From: Flavobacterium hydrophilum
GTDB lineage: Bacteria > Bacteroidota > Bacteroidia > Flavobacteriales > Flavobacteriaceae
DNA length: 64,000 nucleotides
Reading direction: 5' to 3'
Assembly (NCBI RefSeq): GCF_003202405.1
Contig: NZ_QJHL01000008.1
Coordinates: 62,001 to 126,000, forward strand
The position numbers and the translations under genes were made by a program. Positions 1 to 6,598 of the stretch are shown in pieces (position 1 is the first letter of the stretch; each line of letters begins with the position of its first letter). A model generated the notes under the pieces. It was not told where the DNA came from and searched no databases. It was given only the letters and a program-made list of their open reading frames with translations.

Positions 1-1474
1 ATAAAAAGGTAAATTTAGCCCACAGAATCTGATCCTGAATATAAATTGCATTCGTAGTGGTCAATGCAGAGGGTAAAGCTGTTCTAACATTCAAAGTATA
101 ATCTTCCGGACTTGTAACGGTATATTTTGGATTGTTCAAATTGAAATAAGTTACATTTGGTTTCGGCATAACAACTCCGTCGATAGTGATTGTTTGATAA
201 TTTGCAGCATTTGCCAAAACGAAAGAACCTGCAACAGTTCCGTCATTTAAGAGATAACCTCTGGCTGCATTTTGACCGCCGCCTATGTTTTTGTTCCAGC
301 TGCTTAAATCGTATCCTGCCAATAATTTATGGGTCAGTTTTCCGGTTTTTAGATCGAAATTTAAGTAAGCGCTCAAATTGTCGATATCCCAGTTTTGCTG
401 ACGCTGTACAAACTGCATCATCGCCAGGTTTGTAACCGGCTGATTATCCATGTCAACCGCAAAGACATTAGTGGTTCTGTGTTCCTGAAGATCTTCTGTC
501 CAGGTTTGTTTCATGTACGAAGCATTAAAACTAATTTTAGAATTGAATTTATGCGCAAAATTCGTCATCAGAATCATTTCTTTTGACCTGAAAAAATCGC
601 TCGGAGCACCCAGATTCAAACTTATTGGGGTTTTGTTCAAATCTGTCACTCCGGCAACGGCACCAAAAATGGGCTGTCCTCTGTCAAGAATTCCTTTCAT
701 ATCGCTCAGAATCAATTCAGTATTGATAGCCGTTTTTTCATTCGGAATATAACTGAAAGATGGCGAGATCAGGAAGGATTTATTATTAACCAGATCACGG
801 AACGATTTGGCTTCCTGGTAAGCACCGTTTACACGGTACAATAATGTTTTGGATTCGTTGACAGGTCCGGTAAAATCTAAAGTTCCTCTCAAAGTGCTGA
901 AACTTCCAACACTCATACTGACCTCCTTGTGTTCTGTTGCTAAAGGTTTTTTAGTCACCAGATTGATGCTTCCACCAGGATCTACTGAGGAAAATGTAGC
1001 GCTCGAAGGACCTTTTATGACCTCGACACGTTCAATATTGGTAGTCAGAGGTTGTAAAAAATAATACTGACGGGTTCGCATTCCGTTGATAATTTGCCCT
1101 TCCTCATTTTGACTGATTCCACGAATCGTATATTGGTTATAGTAACTCGCCGGAATAACACCGCTTGTCATTTTTACGGCATCGGCCAGATAAAAAGCGG
1201 CTTTATCGGCAATTAATTCTTTGGTTACAGTCGAAATAGATTGTGGAATATCTTTGTTTAATGCTGCCGTTTTTGTCGCTGCAAAAGAATAGTCGCTGTA
1301 ATATTTTTTGGTTGAACGGCCAATGATTTCAACGGTTTGGAGTTCATTTCGCTTCGCTTCCATTTCAATAGAATCTTTTGCGATGCTGTCCCTTATTTTT
1401 TCATTAATGGTTTGGGATCGTATGGATTGTATGCCTGTTAGAAATAATAAGGCAAATAAAAAGAGATGTTTCAT
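1..1474 (-). CDS. TonB-dependent siderophore receptor (3' end outside window)
   Basis: Outer-membrane beta-barrel receptor that would import a ferric siderophore or other metal chelate using TonB energy. The reading frame starts at the ATG complementary to 1472-1474 and stays open to the window edge, so about 490 N-terminal residues are visible. A Sec signal peptide (MKHLFLFALLFLTGIQSIRS) is followed directly by a plug domain with a TonB-box-like stretch, the block DIPQSISTVTKELIADKA, and the motif IERVEVIKGPSSATFSSVDP followed by GGSINLVTKKP, which is typical of FhuA/FpvA-type receptors. Barrel strands follow. There is no carboxypeptidase-like N-terminal extension, which separates it from the SusC proteins in this window. 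The ABC ATPase gene ends 28 bases upstream on the same strand, so co-transcription is likely. The ligand cannot be told from sequence. Confidence 0.88.
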   Translation of the reverse strand, partial: MKHLFLFALLFLTGIQSIRSQTINEKIRDSIAKDSIEMEAKRNELQTVEIIGRSTKKYYSDYSFAATKTAALNKDIPQSISTVTKELIADKAAFYLADAVKMTSGVIPASYYNQYTIRGISQNEEGQIINGMRTRQYYFLQPLTTNIERVEVIKGPSSATFSSVDPGGSINLVTKKPLATEHKEVSMSVGSFSTLRGTLDFTGPVNESKTLLYRVNGAYQEAKSFRDLVNNKSFLISPSFSYIPNEKTAINTELILSDMKGILDRGQPIFGAVAGVTDLNKTPISLNLGAPSDFFRSKEMILMTNFAHKFNSKISFNASYMKQTWTEDLQEHRTTNVFAVDMDNQPVTNLAMMQFVQRQQNWDIDNLSAYLNFDLKTGKLTHKLLAGYDLSSWNKNIGGGQNAARGYLLNDGTVAGSFVLANAANYQTITIDGVVMPKPNVTYFNLNNPKYTVTSPEDYTLNVRTALPSALTTTNAIYIQDQILWAKFTFL

Positions 1475-1502
1475 TTTGGTTGATGGAAATCCTAATTTCC
1501 TT

Positions 1503-2198
1503 TTAAACAGTTTGTAAATACAGATTTTCTAATTCATTGGCAGAGATTTTTTCGGCTTCGATAACGGTTACCAGATTTCCCTGTTTCATAATGCCAATGT
1601 GTGTTGCGACTTCCCTTGCTCTGAAAATATCGTGTGTTGCCATTAAAATAGCTGTTCCGTCTGCCGAAAGTTCTTTTAAAATCTGTGAAAACTCATTTGA
1701 AGCTTTAGGATCCAGACCACTTGTAGGCTCGTCCAGTAAGAGTACTTTTGCTTTTTTAGCAATGGCAATGGCGATGCCTACTTTTTGGCGCATTCCTTTT
1801 GAGTAACCACCCAGATTTTGATCGTGGGCTGTAATCTGTAAACCCGCTTTGGTTAAAAAATAAGTCAGTTCTCCGTTTGAATATTTGAATCCGGCAAGGG
1901 AAGAGAAGAATTTCAGGTTTTCCAGACCTGTTAGATTTGGATATAACATGACTGTTTCCGGAATGTATGCCACATCTTTTTTAGTTGTATCAGCATCGGT
2001 AACAACCGAAATATCATTTATTTTAATTTCGCCTTCGGTAGGTTTTATAAATCCGAGAAACAAGTTTATGGTAGTTGTTTTTCCGGCACCGTTTTGTCCT
2101 AAAAGCGCAAAAATTTCTCCTTTGTTGATGGTTAAATTCAAAGCGTTTAAAGCAATTTGGTCACCGTATTTTTTAGTCAGGTTTACTGCTGTGAGCAT
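1503..2198 (-). CDS. ABC transporter ATP-binding protein
   Basis: A 231-residue cytoplasmic nucleotide-binding subunit. Walker A (GQNGAGKT, residues 34-41), the signature YSKGMRQ (132-138) and Walker B VLLLDE (152-157) are intact, and an H-loop ATHD follows. The pattern matches ABC-2 type exporters of the CcmA/NosF class more than importers of the FepC class. No permease gene is visible here. It would have to lie beyond the left edge, after the TonB receptor. The gene sits 28 bases upstream of that receptor and 271 bases downstream of a His/Cys-rich small protein on the same strand, which suggests a metal-related transport unit. That link is an inference from position only. Confidence 0.9.
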   Translation of the reverse strand: MLTAVNLTKKYGDQIALNALNLTINKGEIFALLGQNGAGKTTTINLFLGFIKPTEGEIKINDISVVTDADTTKKDVAYIPETVMLYPNLTGLENLKFFSSLAGFKYSNGELTYFLTKAGLQITAHDQNLGGYSKGMRQKVGIAIAIAKKAKVLLLDEPTSGLDPKASNEFSQILKELSADGTAILMATHDIFRAREVATHIGIMKQGNLVTVIEAEKISANELENLYLQTV

Positions 2199-2236
2199 AA
2201 TGTATAGATTTGGAAATTATTATTTTTTTAATAGAT

Positions 2237-2277
2237 ATAGCTGTTTCAGGTCGTTCCATAGGAACGTCCAGAGCTAT
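2237..2277. repeat. Nested palindrome, possible dispersed repeat element
   Basis: CGTTCC (2252-2257) and GGAACG (2261-2266) form perfect arms around ATA. They are enclosed by ATAGCT (2237-2242) and AGCTAT (2272-2277). The structure lies in the spacer between the His/Cys-rich gene and the ABC ATPase, and would form a hairpin in the transcript. It resembles short palindromic REP-like units, but only one copy is present in this window. Confidence 0.5.
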
Positions 2278-2469
2278 TTTATTAAATGTGAGAGAAAGAG
2301 TATTGGTGGAACTTTTATTTAAACTTGAAAATAAAGAGATTGATCAAATTTGCTGATGGAATCTATTCGCCAAAATAGATTTCATCAAATAAATTGAAAT
2401 AACAGACATTTCCTCTTGTCCAAAACAAAAAGAATGATTTTCAACATTTAAATAGTAAGATCCGGTAAA

Positions 2470-2823
2470 CTAAAATAGGGCAGGTGGTGCTCTTAAAGCA
2501 AAGAGACTGCCTTTGAAAAACGTTGAGGTTGCTTTGCTGTAAAAGAAAACAGCCGAAGTAACAACGTTTAATTTATGAAATGAAAAAGTATGAAATATCT
2601 CTGAAATAAAAGTGCTGAATGCAAAATGACAAACAGGACAATTAGTATCTACAGCATGACTATGCGTAATCTGCTTTTGATTGGGAGTGTATTTGTGGTC
2701 GCAATGTTTCTCATGGATTTGCGTGTAAATATGCTCATAAGAATGAATAGTCTGAAAAAGCATTGCGAACAACACCATTAAAGACATGAAAAGATTAATT
2801 AGTAAAAATTTCTTTTTATTCAT
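2470..2823 (-). CDS. Small secreted His/Cys-rich protein
   Basis: A 117-residue protein of unknown function. An N-terminal hydrophobic segment (about residues 7-28) looks like a signal peptide or membrane anchor. The next 40 residues are packed with possible metal ligands: HSYEHIY, HEKHCDHKY, THSHAVDTNCPVCHF, including a CxxC. A second hydrophobic stretch follows. The C-terminus ends in ALRAPP plus three residues, an ending shared by many small Bacteroidota proteins encoded beside metal-transport genes. The gene lies upstream of an ABC ATPase and a TonB-dependent receptor on the same strand. A role in binding or delivering a metal in the envelope is plausible but not proved. Its promoter carries a perfect palindrome over the expected transcription start. 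Confidence 0.75.
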   Translation of the reverse strand: MNKKKFLLINLFMSLMVLFAMLFQTIHSYEHIYTQIHEKHCDHKYTPNQKQITHSHAVDTNCPVCHFAFSTFISEIFHTFSFHKLNVVTSAVFFYSKATSTFFKGSLFALRAPPALF

Positions 2824-2854
2824 TCTCGATTTGGAAATCTTAGCAGTAAATAAC

Positions 2855-2901
2855 GCAACTAGGTTGCAAATATAGAGATCTTATTTTAAAATAAAAGCAA
2901 A
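2855..2901 (-). promoter_or_regulatory. Promoter with overlapping operator for the His/Cys-rich protein
   Basis: On the minus strand a perfect -7 element TATATTTG (complement of 2867-2874) lies 23 bases from a TTTG -33 element (complement of 2898-2901). The inverted repeat GCAAC-TAG-GTTGC (2855-2867) begins at the end of the -7 box and covers the expected start site. This suggests repression, perhaps metal-responsive. The repressor is unknown. Confidence 0.55.
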
Positions 2902-2935
2902 TAATTTTATCTTTTTAAAAGCTTAATCTAACAAA

Positions 2936-3310
2936 CTATTTTCCAATGATTTCTTTCCGGTGTAAAGTTCCCCAGTCTTTTAAGGCCATTATGACATTTC
3001 CCAAAGATTGACTGTGCAATGTTCTGCGGTATTCAACAGTTGGTGGAAAAGTATCATAAACTGTTCTTATAACCAGTTTATTTATTTCCAGATCTTTGAG
3101 TTCTTTCGACAGCATTTTATCGGTAATTCCATCCAGATCTCTTGAGATTTCTTTAAATCGTTTGGGACGATCAGACAAAGCAATCAGTATTGGCAATTTC
3201 CATCTTCCGTTCAGCACTTCCAGAGCATCCCTTACAGGTAATAAGGCACTTAAACAGGATTCTTTTGAGCAGGCGCTATCTTCGCATGTATTTGTGTTTT
3301 CGCTTGTCAT
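2936..3310 (-). CDS. HxlR-family transcriptional regulator
   Basis: A 124-residue winged-helix DNA-binding protein. The start is placed at MTSENTNTC. The open frame runs further upstream but would overlap the divergent gene and the operator array. The HxlR core is clear: the LNGRWKLPILIALSDRPKRF block, GITDKMLSKELKDLE recognition helix and the wing VEYRRTLHSQSLGNVIMALKDWG. Three cysteines near the N-terminus (CEDSACSKESC) include the conserved Cys just before the helix, which in YodB/HypR-type members senses quinones, aldehydes or disulfide stress. It is divergent from an FMN-dependent azoreductase, the usual target of such regulators, and three tandem dyads fill the space between them. Confidence 0.92.
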   Translation of the reverse strand: MTSENTNTCEDSACSKESCLSALLPVRDALEVLNGRWKLPILIALSDRPKRFKEISRDLDGITDKMLSKELKDLEINKLVIRTVYDTFPPTVEYRRTLHSQSLGNVIMALKDWGTLHRKEIIGK

Positions 3311-3329
3311 TTTGATATTGCTTACGTTA

Positions 3330-3380
3330 CTATCTTCGACGATAGCGCTATCCTTGAGGATAGTACTATAAAAGAGATAG
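3330..3380. promoter_or_regulatory. Three tandem dyads, probable HxlR operators
   Basis: The dyads are CTATCTTCGACGATAG (3330-3345), CTATCCTTGAGGATAG (3348-3363) and the less perfect CTATAAAAGAGATAG (3366-3380). Each is separated by two bases, giving an 18-bp period. The third overlaps the expected -33 region of the azoreductase promoter. Confidence 0.7.
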
Positions 3381-3390
3381 TAAATGTAAA

Positions 3391-3398
3391 TAAGTTTG
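3391..3398 (+). promoter_or_regulatory. -7 promoter element of the azoreductase gene
   Basis: TAAGTTTG matches the Bacteroidota TAnnTTTG consensus exactly. It lies 24 bases before the chosen ATG and just downstream of the tandem dyads, so binding there should block transcription. Confidence 0.55.
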
Positions 3399-3422
3399 TG
3401 TAGTAAACAAAATAAAAATAGT

Positions 3423-4034
3423 ATGGGTAAAAGAATTCTGAATATCGTCACAAGTATTAAGGGAGATGCTTCCTTTAGCAATAAATTATCTAACGCAGTT
3501 ATTGAAAAACTGACAATCGCCTACCCGGAAATCGAAGTTGAGACACTGGATCTTTCAAAAACACCTTTGCCTTACCTGGATGAATCACAAATTGGGGCAT
3601 TTTTTACACCGGTTGAACTGCAGACATTAGAGCAAAAAATAGCCATTAAAAATTCTAATGATGCTGTACAAAAATTGATGGATGCTGATATAATTGTAAT
3701 AGGCGTTCCTCTTTACAATTTTGGAATTCCGGCGGTTTTAAAAGGCTGGGTAGATCAGATTTCAAGAGCGGGAGTCACTTTTAGTTATGCAGACGGACAT
3801 CCAAAAGGACTGGTAACCGATAAAAAAGTGTATTTGTCTGTAGCTTCAGGGGCTATATTTTCTGAAGGACCATACAAAAGTTATGATTTTGCAGAGCCGT
3901 ATTTACGCGCTGTTTTAGCTTTTTTAGGAATGACAGATGTAACAACTTTCCGTGTAGAAGGAACGTCAATTCCTGATTTTGCAGAAAGTGCGTTGCCAAA
4001 AGCTTTGACAGCTGTTGAAGAATTTTCGTTTTAA
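3423..4034 (+). CDS. azoR: FMN-dependent NADH-azoreductase / quinone reductase
   Basis: A 203-residue flavodoxin-fold oxidoreductase that reduces quinones and azo compounds by two electrons using NAD(P)H and FMN. The start is the ATG of MGKRILNIVTS. An upstream TTG in the same frame lies in the leader and is not favoured. Family features are the N-terminal beta strand and phosphate-binding loop (IVTSIKGDASFSNKLSN), PLYNFGIPAVLKGWVDQISRAG (flavin-binding region, conserved PMYNFxIPxxLKxWID pattern) and the later VASGAIFSEGP and FLGMTDVTTFRVEG blocks. Length matches E. coli AzoR (about 200). It is controlled very probably by the divergent HxlR regulator. Confidence 0.92.
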   Translation: MGKRILNIVTSIKGDASFSNKLSNAVIEKLTIAYPEIEVETLDLSKTPLPYLDESQIGAFFTPVELQTLEQKIAIKNSNDAVQKLMDADIIVIGVPLYNFGIPAVLKGWVDQISRAGVTFSYADGHPKGLVTDKKVYLSVASGAIFSEGPYKSYDFAEPYLRAVLAFLGMTDVTTFRVEGTSIPDFAESALPKALTAVEEFSF

Positions 4035-4043
4035 TTACACAAA

Positions 4044-4074
4044 AAAATCCCAGTCTAAAAATAGCTGGGATTTT
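4044..4074. terminator. Bidirectional intrinsic terminator between azoR and thiolase
   Basis: AAAATCCCAG (4044-4053) pairs perfectly with CTGGGATTTT (4065-4074), with A-rich and T-rich flanks. It lies 9 bases after the azoreductase stop and just downstream of the convergent thiolase gene. Confidence 0.8.
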
Positions 4075-4090
4075 GCTTTTGAAGCATTTT

Positions 4091-5371
4091 TTATTTTTCA
4101 ATAATCATTGTAATTCCTTGTCCGCCTGCCGCACAAATTGAAATAAATCCTCTTCCGGATCCTTTTTCGTTTAATAGTTTTGCCATAACACCTATAATTC
4201 GGCCTCCGGTTGCTGCAAACGGATGTGCTGCTGCAAGACTGCTCCCTTTTACATTTAGTTTTTCCCGGTCAATTGATCCTAATGCTTTTTTCAAACCTAT
4301 TTCTTTGCTGAGTTCAGGGCTTTCCCAAATTTTCAGGGTTGCTAAAACCTGTGCTGCAAAAGCTTCGTGAATTTCATAATAGTCAAAATCCTGTAAAGTC
4401 AGTCCGGCTTTTTCAAGCATTCTGCTGGCAGCAAATAAAGGAGCTAATAAAAGGTTTTGCTGGTTTTTAACATATTCAATTGCAGCGACTTCTGCAAAAG
4501 TAATGTAGGCCAGAATCGGAAGGTTGTGTTTTTTTGCCCATTCTTCGCTGGCTAAAAGAATACAGGAAGCTCCGTCTGTAAGAGGGGTTGAGTTTCCTGC
4601 CGTTAATGTTCCGTTTGCCTTATCAAAGGCAGGATTTAATTTGGCTAATTTTTCAATAGTGCTGTCTTTTCTCAGATTATTGTCTTTTTCAAGTCCGTTA
4701 AACGGAGTAATCATATCATCATAAAAGCCTTCGTCATAAGCTTTTGCCATATTCAAATGACTTTTAAGAGCCAGATTATCCTGATCTTCTCTTGATATTT
4801 TATAATGTTTTGCCGTAATTTCTGTATGTCCGCCCATCGAAAGTCCGGTTTGGGATTCTTCATTTCGGGGAACCAATGGCGTTAAATCTTTTGGACGGAG
4901 TTTTAAAAATAATTTGATTTTTTCGCCTAATGATTTCGCTTTTCTGGCGTTCAGTAAAATTTTCCTTAGTTTTTCGCTCACGGCAATCGGCATATCACTG
5001 ATAGAATCAACACCTCCGGCAATACCGGATTCAATTTGCCCCAGAGCAATTTTATTGGCAATATAGATAGCACTTTCTATTCCGGTGTCGCAGGCTTGCT
5101 GTAAATCACAGGCCGGAGTAGCAGGATCGAGAGCTGTTTTCATGACACATTCCCTCATCAAATTACTGTCATAAGTATGTTTGATAACTGCACCGCCAAC
5201 TACTTCGCCTAATAGCTGCCCGCTTAAATTATATTTATCAATAAGTCCGTTTAAGGCTGCGGCCATCATTTGCTGATTTCCAACTTCGGCATAGGCAGTA
5301 TTGGCTTTTGCAAACGGAATTCGGTTATAACCTACAATAGCGACTTTTCTAATGGCATTGGGAGTACTCAT
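4091..5371 (-). CDS. Acetyl-CoA C-acyltransferase (FadI-like thiolase)
   Basis: A 426-residue thiolase of the FadI type (about 436 residues) that cleaves 3-ketoacyl-CoA in beta-oxidation or condenses acetyl-CoA. The nucleophile Cys94 lies in LQQACDTGIES. The C-terminal catalytic blocks are YYEIHEAFAAQVLA, AAHPFAATGGRI (where many relatives have GHPxGATG) and CAAGGQGI with the second catalytic Cys. It is a single-gene unit facing azoR. No other beta-oxidation genes are visible nearby. Whether the enzyme is degradative or biosynthetic cannot be decided from sequence. Confidence 0.92.
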   Translation of the reverse strand: MSTPNAIRKVAIVGYNRIPFAKANTAYAEVGNQQMMAAALNGLIDKYNLSGQLLGEVVGGAVIKHTYDSNLMRECVMKTALDPATPACDLQQACDTGIESAIYIANKIALGQIESGIAGGVDSISDMPIAVSEKLRKILLNARKAKSLGEKIKLFLKLRPKDLTPLVPRNEESQTGLSMGGHTEITAKHYKISREDQDNLALKSHLNMAKAYDEGFYDDMITPFNGLEKDNNLRKDSTIEKLAKLNPAFDKANGTLTAGNSTPLTDGASCILLASEEWAKKHNLPILAYITFAEVAAIEYVKNQQNLLLAPLFAASRMLEKAGLTLQDFDYYEIHEAFAAQVLATLKIWESPELSKEIGLKKALGSIDREKLNVKGSSLAAAHPFAATGGRIIGVMAKLLNEKGSGRGFISICAAGGQGITMIIEK

Positions 5372-5714
5372 ATCTCGATTTTTAGGACAATTTAAAATTT
5401 TCTGAGATTAAAGATAAGCAGGAATTTCTAAATTTTGGGTACTAAAATGAGGTGATTTGTTTTAAGAAAAAGTATAGATATGAAATTTTTTACTCGAAAC
5501 AAGAAAAACGATTAAATTACTTTTTCAATAAAAGAGCTGTAATTATTCAAAACGTCAGTTCGAATGCTTTTTGTGCAGAGAAACGGAACAAAAAATGTAT
5601 CGAGAACCGTTTTTAATGATAATTTTTCTGTTCTCGATACAATTTTCTATCGAAAATTACTCGAACTACGAAAAATCATCATTAAAAACTAATTGCGTTA
5701 AAATATATTCGATT
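5372..5714. other. Gene-free spacer between thiolase and sigma factor genes
   Basis: This 343-base gap holds no credible gene. Its left part is the thiolase leader, where I found no clean -7 element. Its right part, downstream of the sigma factor gene, contains the interleaved inverted repeats described separately. Confidence 0.7.
5596..5689. repeat. Two interleaved perfect 12-bp inverted repeats (pseudoknot topology)
   Basis: Arm A TGTATCGAGAAC (5596-5607) is complementary to A' GTTCTCGATACA (5630-5641). Arm B GTTTTTAATGAT (5609-5620) is complementary to B' ATCATTAAAAAC (5678-5689). The order A-B-A'-B' is that of an H-type pseudoknot. A third small hairpin, AATTTTC-TATC-GAAAATT, lies at 5641-5658. 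The segment is 3' of the sigma factor gene and 5' of the thiolase gene on the minus strand. Confidence 0.75.
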
Positions 5715-6317
5715 TTAATTTAACCGTAGTTTTTTCTTTTTTCCGAACAGCAGTAGTAAAACTGTTTTCACCTTTTCTTCCAGTGAAGATCGCAGAATAG
5801 AAAATGCTTTTGTAATCTGCGCTTCAACCGTTTTGATTGAAACATCAAGATGTTCAGCAATTTCAATATTGGTAAGTCCTTCTTTTTTGCTCAAAATAAA
5901 AACTTCCCTGCATTTAGGAGGCAAACTTTCTATCTCTTTATTTACTACCTTTAAGACACGCTGAAAAGATTCGGAGTCATCTTCAAGAACAACTGAATTT
6001 AAAGCGTCGTAATATGTTTTTTCAAGAGAAAACAAAGATTGGTTTTTTCTGTATAAATCAATGAATTCATTATAAACCAATTTATAAAGAAAACTTTTGA
6101 TGGAATGGTCTGATTTTAATCGTGTTCGCTGTTCCCAGACTTTTATAAATACATTTTGAACGATGTCTTCGGCACTGTAAATATTTTTTGCCAGACTGTT
6201 AGCGTAAATACAAAGTTTATGATGATAGGTGTCAATTAGAAAAGTATAAGCCCTTTCGTCTCCGTTTCTCAGAGATTCAATTAGTATATCGTTTTCGTTA
6301 TAATCATCGGTTTTCAT
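5715..6317 (-). CDS. ECF RNA polymerase sigma factor (FecI-like, Bacteroidota family)
   Basis: A 200-residue extracytoplasmic-function sigma factor. Region 2 is seen in AYTFLIDTYHHKLCIYA and SAEDIVQNVFIKVWEQR (about residues 23-70). Region 4 is LPPKCREVFILSKKEGLTNIEIAEHLDVSIKTVEAQITKAF (about 137-180), with the helix-turn-helix. It is divergent from a FecR anti-sigma gene that precedes an STN-domain SusC, the standard transenvelope signalling trio. Substrate binding to SusC would relieve FecR and free this sigma factor to transcribe the locus. A -7 box lies only 5 bases before the ATG, so the transcript may be nearly leaderless. Confidence 0.95.
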   Translation of the reverse strand: MKTDDYNENDILIESLRNGDERAYTFLIDTYHHKLCIYANSLAKNIYSAEDIVQNVFIKVWEQRTRLKSDHSIKSFLYKLVYNEFIDLYRKNQSLFSLEKTYYDALNSVVLEDDSESFQRVLKVVNKEIESLPPKCREVFILSKKEGLTNIEIAEHLDVSIKTVEAQITKAFSILRSSLEEKVKTVLLLLFGKKKKLRLN

Positions 6318-6322
6318 AGTAA

Positions 6323-6330
6323 CAAATATA
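6323..6330 (-). promoter_or_regulatory. -7 element immediately before the sigma factor gene
   Basis: The minus strand reads TATATTTG, an exact TAnnTTTG match, ending 5 bases before the ATG. No good TTTG -33 element is seen at the right distance. If used, the mRNA would begin at or next to the start codon. Confidence 0.4.
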
Positions 6331-6551
6331 TTAATTTATAATTTTTCAGGTTTAGATTTTGAGGTGCATTTCGTAAAAAAGCCTCACTTTTCTGTTTTCT
6401 ATTTGAATTTTATTACAAATAAAAAAGTGATAAAAATGCAAAGATAAAACTTTTACCACTTTACTTCTATCAAATTAATATAGTTTTATTGAAGGAAAAC
6501 ACTTGTGAAAAATAAAAAAATCACCAAAATCGAAAAAACTTTATCAAATTG

Positions 6552-6580
6552 TTAGGGTTTTGCTTTTTGGCTTCGTAATA
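6552..6580 (+). promoter_or_regulatory. Candidate ECF-type promoter upstream of fecR
   Basis: TTAGGGTTTT (6552-6561) and CGTAATA (6574-6580) have the form of -35 and -10 elements used by Bacteroidota ECF sigma factors, and end about 18 bases before the FecR ATG. No TAnnTTTG element is found in this place. Autoregulation by the divergent sigma factor is inferred. Confidence 0.4.
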
Positions 6581-6598
6581 ATATTAAAAAAAGAAAAA

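Noticed and set aside
849..1517. Plus-strand open frames across the TonB receptor gene
   Set aside because: They are shadows of the minus-strand gene, which has clear receptor motifs.
3396..3422. TTG start for the azoreductase at 3396
   Set aside because: It adds nine residues not expected in the family and lies on the promoter -7 element. The ATG at 3423 fits the flavodoxin fold start.
3311..3481. N-terminal extension of the HxlR regulator to 3481
   Set aside because: It would overlap the divergent azoreductase gene and translate the operator array. The family normally begins close to the MTSENTNTC start.
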